A stretch of 64,000 nucleotides of DNA from Branchiostoma lanceolatum (taxonomy: Eukaryota; Chordata; Leptocardii; Amphioxiformes; Branchiostomatidae): contig NC_089727.1 in assembly GCF_035083965.1 (NCBI RefSeq), positions 20,882,769 to 20,946,768 on the forward strand, written 5' to 3'. How positions within the stretch are numbered: position 1 is the stretch's first letter; each line of letters opens with the position of its first letter. Below the pieces are notes generated by a model. The model was not told where the DNA came from. It saw only the letters and a program-made list of their open reading frames with translations, and made no database searches. The translations under genes were made by a program, and so were the position numbers. Shown piece by piece: positions 53,701 to 61,989 of this stretch.

Positions 53701-56525
53701 ATATCGTCGCGGAATGGCCGTGGAGTTCATCACTAAATCGATGAATTCCACGGCGAATCGTCGCTAGTAGTGACGGCATTGCCGTTGAGTTCATCACTAT
53801 ATCGTCGCGGAATGGCCGTGGAGTTCATCACTAAATCGATGAATTCCACGGCCGTGGGGTTCATCACCCCATTGATGAATTGCACGGCCGTGGAGTTCAA
53901 CAATCCACGGTCTTCGGATATAGCTCTGGATCCTCATGACCTCAAAGAAAAGGCAAACTACATTTTATTAATTGTGATATGTACTTGTCAGCATAGTAGT
54001 TGAGACAACTGTCCATAATCCCCATAGTTGGTCTCTGTGAAGAGCAATATGCAGCCAGCTGATGGCACCCCCTCCGAAATACTGCAGAATCATTGGTACA
54101 ATTGTAAGAGTAGGATGTATATGTAACCAATGCATTCCATTATGACCAGTACACAACAGTGCGAATCCCACATGGTGGTAAACATGGCCAGCCTTAAAGC
54201 TTTGTTGTCTTATGCAGTGACATGTACAGTAGTAGTGAGTCATTTTTCTGTATTTACCAGGTATCTATTGCGATGAGATATCACAGCTTGCTGGGACCTG
54301 AGTCTATTGGGGATACACCACCTGTGGTAAGTAGTTAAAATGGCCTCCCACACTGATATACAAACAGTGCCAGATGCAAAAAGAAATGCTCAGTATAGGT
54401 ATTAGTCTAAAGCTGCATGTAACTTTGGACCAAATTGATTGCAGAAGTAAGGAGAGAAACATTCTTTTTAATTTGTTCCTTCTTTTGTTTTTGACACAAA
54501 ATTTACAGAGGCGCAGACAGTCAGAGAATGGTGATATGTAGGTATTCTTCATTAAGTCATCTTTTTCATACCCGAAATGCTCTACATGCTATCGCTATCG
54601 ATAAATTGCATACTTAATTGCACTTTCTTTTCTCTCTTTGCTAATAGGGTTTTATCTGCATATAACTTGAAGCCATATGATTGCAATTACTTAAATTACT
54701 GCTCTCTCTTACCTGAAGTTTTCTTCTCAGCTTACAGATGCACCCAGTGACCTTGTAGAGGTGCAAGATCCTGGAGATAGCCTTCAGTCTTGGCTTCAAG
54801 CTCGTGATAATTTTTCTGCTGATCTGTTGTAAGGAAACTAAGGCTGGCCTTTTCTATAATAACACGATACTAACATTTTTTGTTTTGTTCATCTTTTGGC
54901 ATCTTAACTTGCTGACATCTACAGCTGTCTCTTTTTTTATTATTTTATTGTTTACCCACTACTAACTGGAAGAACATATAGCACTATGAAACAGCAAACT
55001 GCGAAACAAGACTTTATCTGTGATGCTATATGTATGTAATAATGATGTCACACATTTATCTGTTATTACCATGCTACGTATTTACAAGGTATGAAAGAAA
55101 TACACTTGCTATATATAGACTTTATCAAGAAAAAGGCACACTTCGAGGGGATTCATGTAATCTTACTTTAACATTGACAACATTTTTATCCCATGCCCTC
55201 TTTTTTTATTTTTGTGTTAAGGTTTGTGCCATGCGAGGAGACTGAGCTGAAGGGATATTTTACTTCAATCAAGCCATTCCTGCAAAGACTCGCAGACGGA
55301 GAGGTAAGTTTAGATGAAGGTATTGTTTGGTACATCAAACTGTAAGGTAAACAATTTCAATGTTATTGACAGGGCTTCCTATAGTATAATCCAAGGACAG
55401 ATATTTAGTGTGGAAAATAATTGTTGATATCCGTTTTGTGTTTTAGATTCCAGACAACAAGCGGCACTCCACATTCTTTGGGCAAGATGAGGAAGGCAAC
55501 TCCACCAGAAGTGAGTCTTTTTTCTCAATCTGTATCTGTATCTATATAGCCGGTATAACCGCCATATGAGGCGTAACACACCAGCTTTGCAGGCATGCGG
55601 TGTGGCAGCAGCTGGTTATATTACACTGAACGGTCTGTTACACCTAGTCAATATACTACTAGTAGTAATAATGGTGTGTGCACATTTAGTTGTTTAGTGC
55701 AACCCTTGCATGTTTTTACATTGATGCATATTGGAAACTTCATGACACATGTACAGTTAAAATAACACCAGTATAATGACTCATGCTAGTCTTTCCTGGT
55801 GCAAAAAGGATCACAAGTGAACAAAAGTTGAAATGGCTTATGTGGTCAGAACTCAATGACTTTGTAATTTGTACATACAAGACAGCCTAATTATCACCAT
55901 TGTTCTTCCCTTTAGGGAAACTGTATATGATGCATAAATCTGGAGCATTTACTGAGGAACAGGCCACTTTCATCGGGAAGTGTATTATGAAAGAGGTGAA
56001 GGTTCCTCTGGAGATGCCACTGGTAAGCCCTCTTCTTACTTGTTAGCAGTCATCATGACAAACTTTGATATTGGGGTTGGTGTCCAAATGGGCTGTATCC
56101 ACTGTATTTTCTCTGCGGCAGCATTATCTTCTTTTGTGACGCTGGGCAACAACATTGGAAAATGACTAATCTTTATTCATTGCGAAAAAATATTGAATAC
56201 ATATGTTGTAATATTCCAATATGTTATAAGCCAACTGCAATGTTTTAATACATTATATTGATGGTTGTAATTTCTCTCATCCAAGAAAGACTTGTTGTTG
56301 ACATGTAACTGTCAGAAGCAATGGAGTTTTGATTGGTGCAATTGAGAGGCACATTTCAACATTTTAGTACTTAAATTCTTCTTTTGGCTACAGCTAAAAG
56401 AGTATCAGATTATGGTCCTCCTACCAGAAGCCCTTGCTGCTATCTACCAGGTGAGGAAAGGCACGACCACGCTGGAGGAGGCCAGGAACTGTGTGTGGAG
56501 AGCTGGGTTTCGAGAAGACCTTTAG
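41799..56525 (+). CDS. Ginger-like integrase (D,D-35-E) fused to an OTU cysteine protease, 24 exons
   Basis: Exons: 41799-42127, 42592-42663, 42959-43101, 43568-43729, 44052-44246, 44453-44611, 44772-44877, 45148-45356, 45485-45639, 46148-46359, 46489-46624, 46764-46868, 47050-47145, 47462-47688, 47966-48017, 48224-48480, 48700-48967, 49148-49332, 54261-54326, 54731-54828, 55222-55303, 55447-55510, 55916-56022, 56394-56525. All are GT-AG with compatible phases (~1,204 codons). Residues 1-133 hold an H2C2 finger (YHDNASHPG, CSVCRTYK). The integrase core follows: D157 (LGIDFA), D224 (SDNGSEF), E260 (GRFERGIQ), i.e. D-x35-E. Later come a CDICQRQRPMWKYWRCTAC finger, a CXC-like segment (CNCRKAGKVCGTKCKC) and an OTU domain: DGNCFFWAI (Cys near 830) and RHYQSL (His near 953). 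Ginger1 DNA transposons are known to combine such an integrase with OTU proteases. The 5' exon is missing. Exon 12 could instead end at 46876, which would break the frame. No in-frame stops seen. Confidence 0.85.
47165..47330 (-). repeat. 3'-end fragment of LINE family L in an intron
   Basis: GTTTATTGCAAGTTCATGCC followed by CGTGGTCTAACTGCAAATAC matches the 3' end of LINE copy 2 (TTTATTGCAAATTCATGCCC, GTAGGCTAATTGCATATTG). The 5'-truncated end fades after about 47330. Confidence 0.7.
49155..49322 (+). repeat. Coding minisatellite, seven 24-bp units (GSSPSPLQ)
   Basis: GGCTCCAGTCCTTCACCACT plus CCAA is repeated seven times, virtually identically, within the exon after the OTU domain, and keeps the frame (24 = 8 codons). 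Confidence 0.97.
49450..50797. repeat. Left satellite array, ~98-bp units, 14 copies
   Basis: The unit reads GTGATGAACTCCACGGCC, ATTCCGCGACGATATAGTG, ATGAACTCAACGGCAATGCC, GTCACTAATAGCGGCGATTC and GCCGTGGAATTCATCGATTT. Diagnostic variants (AACGGCTATG with CTGATAG, and AATGGCAATG) recur every fourth unit or so, giving a higher-order repeat of about 393 bp. Confidence 0.95.
51817..52164. mobile_element. MITE with ~65-bp TIRs inside the foldback element
   Basis: ATGGCGCCGGTGTTAGACAC and AAGCTATCCCGTGAGACC begin the left arm; their inverses (GGTCTCACGGGATAGCTTG) form the right arm. A partial direct copy of the left arm occurs at 52962-53090. An open frame (51830-52207) spans it but merely translates the TIRs. 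Confidence 0.88.
53270..53860. repeat. Right satellite array, inverse orientation, about six units
   Basis: GATGAATTCCACGGCGAATC, GCCGCTATTAGTGACGGCAT, TGCCGTTGAGTTCATCAC and GGAATGGCCGTGGAGTTCAT are the inverse of the left array. Confidence 0.95.
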
Positions 56526-56665
56526 TGTGTTTACACTGTAGATGCAGTTGCTGGTCATAGCTCTTGTTGTAAAGAGGTCTTTTAAGGAGTTGGTAGCTGT
56601 TGGTAGCTGTTCAATGACTAAAAGTTTGCGTAAGATAATGGAATGTCCCTTTTCTTCAATGTTGT

Positions 56666-57505
56666 GTCATACAGTTGACAGTTTTTTAGGAGTTGGTAGA
56701 ACATGTTTTTCTTCCATCATGCATAGTTTTCTTTTGTCATACAGTTGACAGTTTTTTAGGAGTTGGTAGAACATATTTTTCTTCCATCATGCATAGTTTT
56801 CTTTTGTCATACAGTTGACAGTTTTTTAGGAGTTGGTAGAACATGTTTTTCTTCCATCATGCATAGTTTTCTTCTGTCATACAGTTGACAGTTTTTTCAG
56901 AGTTGGTAGAACATGTTTTTCTTCCATTATGCATAGTTTTCTTCTGTCATACAGTTGACAGTTTTTTAGGAGTTGGCAGAACATGTTTTTCTTCCATCAT
57001 GCATAGTTTTCTTCTGTCATACAGTTGACCGTTTTTTAGGAGTTGGTAGAACATGTTTTTCTTCCATCATGCATAGTTTTCTTCTGTCATACAGTTGACA
57101 GTTTTTTAGGAGTTGGTAGAACATGTTTTTCTTCCATCATGCATAGTTTTCTTTTGTCATACAGTTGACAGTTTTTTCAGAGTTGGTAGAACATGTTTTT
57201 CTTCCATTATGCATAGTTTTCTTCTGTCATACAGTTGACAGTTTTTTAGGAGTTGGCAGAACATGTTTTTCTTCCATCATGCATAGTTTTCTTCTGTCAT
57301 ACAGTTGACCGTTTTTTAGGAGTTGGTAGAACATGTTTTTCTTCCATCATGCATAGTTTTCTTCTGTCATACAGTTGACAGTTTTTTAGGAGTTGGTAGA
57401 ACATGTTTTTCTTCCATCATGCATAGTTTTCTTCTGTCATACAGTTGACAGTTTTTTAGGAGTTGGTAGAACATGTTTTTCTTCCATCATGCACAGTTAA
57501 AACAT
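56666..57505. repeat. 70-bp minisatellite, 12 units, 3' of the integrase-OTU gene
   Basis: GTCATACAGTTGACAGTTTT, AGGAGTTGGTAGAACATG and TTCTTCCATCATGCATAG recur every 70 bp from about 56666. Variants show that a four-unit block (56876-57155) was duplicated as 57156-57435. It begins about 140 bp after the stop codon. Confidence 0.97.
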
Positions 57506-58417
57506 TTAGTACTAAATGTCTTGCGAAACATTTAATGCCATTGTTAGCATGTTTATCTGTGTATATACAGTGCCAGAATCTGCTGCTGTTCAAGGATTAA
57601 AAGTTTGTGTAAGAGAATGGAATGTATCTTGTCTTCAATGTTGTGTCATATAGTTGACAGGATAAAGATACTGTAGTGCCATGTTTGACTCAGGAGAACA
57701 ACATGTGCCTAATACTAACAACAATATTTGAGAAAATTAGGTTGCATTGCAGGGTCATTCCATCTGTACTTGCCACTCTGCGCTCATGTAATCATTATTC
57801 TGATAACCATCGAACTAGAGTTTGGCAAAAACAAGAGTCAACAGACTTTTGGTTACACTGTACACTGTTTTATAGAAAACGACCACATTAGTGAAAAATA
57901 GAATACTTTGTGACATAATCAACACCCAATATAGCTTCATAAGCCTCAGGAAAATGGTGTGTTTTAGAGTTTCAAGTAACTGCTATTTGCCCATCTTCTA
58001 CCGATTTGCCGACATAATCATGGTAAATAATGCGCCTGCTGGTAACTTGGAGTTATAAAAGTCAAGTCAAAGCTGTAACAGGTACAATGAAAGGCAAAAT
58101 ACTTAACTGGCTACTTATATAAATCTCGGATTTAAGTACACACTACAGGAAGGTTCTATTAAGGACCATTAAGGCTATCTATCTTTATTCGGTGCTACAA
58201 TGTTATGCAAGTGTAGACAACGTTACTTTGCTCACGGTTCACACATGAATCTTCTTAATTGTCACATCCGTACGCGTGAACGAATTGTGATCGGGCGATG
58301 GACGTCATGTTTACCAGCAGAATTCTACCGTTCAACGAGAAATTCATATCATGGATGCGCCCTTTAGTGACAACTGCGACGACTTCTGGATGCCAACAGT
58401 AATGCTATCCCAATATG
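57506..58417. other. No gene recognised
   Basis: AT-rich. Contains an AAGTCAAGTCAA...GCTGTAACAGGTAC fragment near 58062 that resembles 51110-51150 (probably another retroelement 3' end). Confidence 0.35.
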
Positions 58418-59040
58418 GCGACGTTTCTGGATATCCAGAATCCGCTCTTCTGCTGACTATCCCAATATGTCGGCAAATGGCGACGTTTCTGGATATCCAG
58501 AATCCGCTCTTCTGCTGACGACCGCCCGCAGTGATTGTTTACGCCCGGGTTTCCATTATTATTCGCGCTGAATCACGGCGAACGATATCCACTGTTTTTC
58601 TTGCAACCGCTGATCCTAGAATTCTACACATTATGTGGGAGATAGACTGACCCGTGGACTCCCTAAAAACAGTTTGGTTTTGCAAACTGTTTTGCTCAAT
58701 TTAAAGTTTCGACGATAAACCTAACCCGGAAGTGACACATAGCACATCCTGGATCGACACCCTTGGTTATCCCAAAGCTGCACACTTGGCTTGGGACGTG
58801 TTTGGGATAACCAAGGGTGTCTATCCAAAATGTGCTCTTTTGGCTTGCGAGTCTGGCTACGATAATCACATGCAAGATAGTCTCCGCCTTTAAAACACGA
58901 AGCTCCTCCCCCAAGAGCATGATCTGGATAGACACCCTTGGTTATCCCAAACGTGCTCCGCCTGGAGCACATCCTGGATATCCAAAACCTGCACCCTTGG
59001 CTTGGGACGTGTTCTGGCTATCCAGAAAGTGCTCCGGAGC
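58418..59040. repeat. Cluster of short repeats built on TCTGGATATCCAGAA
   Basis: GGCGACGTTTCTGGATATCC (continuing AGAATCCGCTC) occurs twice (58418, 58477). CACCCTTGGTTATCCCAAA and its inverse recur from 58740 to 59000. GTGATTGTTTACGCCCGGG (58530) also resembles 16066 and 41440. The region may be a terminal or subterminal part of a transposon. Confidence 0.55.
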
Positions 59041-59045
59041 TGTTT

Positions 59046-59531
59046 CTAGATAAGACCGGTTTCTGGATACAACATCACCCTCACACTCCGCACCCCTGCT
59101 CTGCTGACGCAGCACTGCCTAGTCGCAGTACCCCCGTACCCTGTGAGCAGCGTCTCCAGGTGTCTCCACAGGGTAGGGGGTACGTTGATGCTGAATACAG
59201 CGGGCCCCGTGTGGAAGCGCGGACGAAGCCGCCGGGACATACCCTGGCCGAGCTGTAGGATGTAGTGGTCTACCAGTGGCCCGACCAGGGTAAGGTTGTA
59301 GCCCACGGCGGCCTCGATGTCCGCGCTTATGCTGGCGGCGCCCACCCCCATGCTAAGGTCAGGCAACTGGGTAGGGCGAGTGACTGCTGCCTGTGCCAAT
59401 GCCCAGAAGTTGTGGGCATTGCTGGGCTCTCTCTCTGAAGATCCGGGTCTGATCTGCATATTTCCTGCGCTGAAAAGGCTGCAGTCGGTCTGGGTGGTTG
59501 CATTCAAACGCCTGTTGTAGAAGTTCGCCAT
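59046..59531 (-). CDS. Intact 161-residue protein of unknown family
   Basis: ATG at 59531 (MANFYNRRLNATTQTDCSLF) to TAG at 59048-59046, with no interruption. GC-rich coding sequence in AT-rich surroundings. Readable features: HNFWALAQAAVTRPTQLPDL, SISADIEAAVGYNLTLVGPL, VDHYILQLGQGMSRRLRPRF, TLWRHLETLLTGYGGTATRQ. No membrane segment or catalytic motif stands out. The frame stays open upstream of the ATG to 59576. It could be an accessory gene of a DNA transposon whose ends lie in the repeat cluster at 58.4-59.0 kb; that is a guess. Confidence 0.45.
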   Translation of the reverse strand: MANFYNRRLNATTQTDCSLFSAGNMQIRPGSSEREPSNAHNFWALAQAAVTRPTQLPDLSMGVGAASISADIEAAVGYNLTLVGPLVDHYILQLGQGMSRRLRPRFHTGPAVFSINVPPTLWRHLETLLTGYGGTATRQCCVSRAGVRSVRVMLYPETGLI

Positions 59532-60064
59532 CTTGATTATGCGCAAAGCGTGACGGGTAAAATAGGGCGCGGCCACTTTGCGTTACCAGGGAAACCGTCG
59601 ATGACCGCGAGCAAACTAAAAAAGAACACAGGATCGAAATCGATGGAACGCAGTTCGAGTTCGATGAAAGTCTGGGACTTTTCAGGCCCAATCTGACCAC
59701 CGTGTAAACTGACTATCAAATCTATTTGATAGCTTAAAAAGTCACAGAGATGAGATGAAACCTAGACGTGTACTCTTAAGACCAGGTCATCTATAAGTCA
59801 CAGTGGAACATAGATACTGGACACATAACATAACATATCACATAAACAGTACTTCCAGGTTGGTGCTAGAGTACGATACTAAGTGAAATGGTCAGATGAA
59901 GAAGTCGGGCTCAGTGGTATGTGGGAGAAATCCAAAACGTTTGAGAGGGTTCAAATGAGATAGACGTCATGTAATCTGTACAAGGAACCATGTTGCATGT
60001 ATAAAATTGAGGTAGGGACACGGCTGGCTGTGTTGGGAGTACACAGTCTCAACGCAAAACATAA

Positions 60065-60301
60065 GTGCATCAAAGTTTCGAAAAGACTGAAAGGCGGTAC
60101 ATACTAGTAATTGCAAAAGCTCTCTGGAACTGTGAGTATCCTCAGTGGGCTATTGACAAGCTGGCCTCAAATAAACATGTTGGGTGTAGGTTGTATGATG
60201 ATTCCGAGGAACAGGATAAAGAAGGAGTTGGGGAATCAGGGCCGAGCTGTTTCGATTCAGGCAAAATGATGTTTTACAGCACCTTAGATGACGCAGCTTA
60301 A
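60065..60301 (+). pseudogene. Possible retroelement fragment (Penelope-like?)
   Basis: The frame contains ERRYILVIAKALWNCEYPQW, AIDKLA. The pattern (helix, then NCxYPxWAI) resembles the segment after the reverse transcriptase in Penelope-like and related elements. Only about 30 residues support this; the acidic rest has no match I recognise. Confidence 0.25.
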
Positions 60302-60835
60302 CGAGAGTGCTTTTGATAAAGCTGCACCGCAGAAAGGCGAACCGCCCGGCCTAAGAGGCGAACCAACTGGTAGAGATTTCAGGTTTTGAAGCTGTTAGGT
60401 GAACCTGCTGTGGAGATGAAGTAAAGATGCTTTGTGGTTATCACATGTTAAAAAGTTATCACCTGCTCAGGACGGAACACCAAGTGTGACCGGGTCGAAG
60501 CAAGCCGCACGCACCCCTCACTAAACAAAATACTGCAGTCATGCCAAGAAAACCCCTTGTGGCATACTACAAACCGCGGGCGACATGCCCAATCGCGGTA
60601 AATAACAGATGTAGTCATGAAGCTCTAGACTTTATTGTTTAAACGCCTTATACTCAATAGACAACACAGCGGATTCAGATCATAGTGTTTCATGTTATTA
60701 AGATAAGTAAGAACTATGGTGAAGTGTCAACTATTTTGCCAATACCCAAAGTAATTAAATGTCAAGCCATGTTTTTGGAATCGTCAGCATGCAGTCCAAT
60801 GGTATGAAAGTACTTGCATAGGTTTCCCAGCAATA

Positions 60836-61098
60836 TGCATATCATACAGCTTTCCTCAGTAGGTACAAATATATGGACATGTTATGCATTACTATGTATA
60901 ATTGTATCTTCATTACATGTTTGCAATGTCAATGCCAGGAAAGGTAAAGGAACCGGATTAAGAACCAGTACAGGGCAGTATGTTATTCAAGGCGACCACA
61001 TGTTAAAATTTTCGTTTGCATCATTATTGATATCCGTACTTGATGTCAGAGTACTCAGCGTCGAGGCTGCATGGATCCGAGAAGGCGTCGGTTCTCAG
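60836..61098 (+). CDS. Weak candidate first exon
   Basis: ATG at 60836 opens a frame with a hydrophobic stretch (WTCYALLCIIVSSLHVCNV) that could be a signal peptide. It runs to a good splice donor (CA|GTAAGTTTTT) near 61098. No downstream exon was identified, so this may be chance. Confidence 0.2.
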
Positions 61099-61102
61099 TA
61101 AG

Positions 61103-61985
61103 TTTTTCCCATTCCACATGGTTCAAACTACACTCCAGAATGATACTTGATTGAGTGTTACCTTAAACATGATCTTCTGTACCACGTAGCATGGAGAGTT
61201 CTGGGCTATTCACAATTGCATTATGGCGGATGCCGTATTTGTCAAATTCCCTCGTGTAAAGCCAGTAAAGGTTCCTATTGTCATCAATTGAATACAAAAC
61301 ACAATAAAGACACGTTTCTGATGATTGAGAAAAACATCTGAAAATTATGTTGAGCTCAGATTGTAACGATTTTCGTTGGATTCCATATCATGGATGGTTT
61401 CGGGCTACCTTCAATGGCATTATGGCGGATTCAGTTTTTGTCTAATTTCCTCGGGTAGATTTTCCTTTTCTCATCAATTGCTTTGGAAACACAATAAAGA
61501 CATGTTTTCCATTACTATTGTGGAATGTCTTAATCATGTTTACGTGTGATTGGACCGATTGTCGTTAGATACTCTACCTAAATGTGCAGTCGAAGGGAGC
61601 CCTCAGGTAAAAAGTTTGCAACACAGTGTCTATTCGCAAATTCTATTAACATCCACTGGTATGAGGACAAGTTACATAGTACCAGAAAGCAATGATTAAT
61701 ATTCCACATACCCGTCTTTATACAACAACTGCGATTTGCAGTAGATAAGCACGCCGTCACAGAAGCAAGTGGGAGGAGTTATCGTAAAGCCCTTGGCAAG
61801 GTAAGCAATAATACAACTTGATCTGAGCAATGAATTCGGTGTTAAATGCGTTTATTCGCTAATTGATCGTGAACTGTAACTAATGACGTCATCGGGTAGC
61901 TAATGCATGTATACTCCAATATATGACGCACGTCATTTAATATGTAGAAGCCTGGAATGTTTACAGCTTCTCCATTTGCATTTAC
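61103..61985. other. No gene recognised; weak tandem similarity
   Basis: 61195-61325 and 61385-61510 share GGCTA..C..CAAT.GCATTATGGCGGAT and ACACAATAAAGACA blocks, an old tandem duplication of roughly 190 bp. Confidence 0.4.
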
Positions 61986-61989
61986 ACAC

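Larger units (their letters stand above)
49367..53922. mobile_element. 4.56-kb foldback element with inverted satellite arrays, inside an intron
   Basis: The left end TATATCCGACGACCGTGG and the right end CCACGGTCTTCGGATATA begin inverted repeats of about 87 bp (through TTGTTGAACTCCACGGCCG, AATTCATCAATGGGGTGATG). These grade into tandem arrays in opposite orientation (49450-50797 and 53270-53860) around 2.4 kb of unique DNA. Similarity may extend to GGATCC on both sides (49357, 53932). It lies only 34 bp past the splice donor at 49333. No transposase frame; the transposition class is unknown. Confidence 0.88.
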
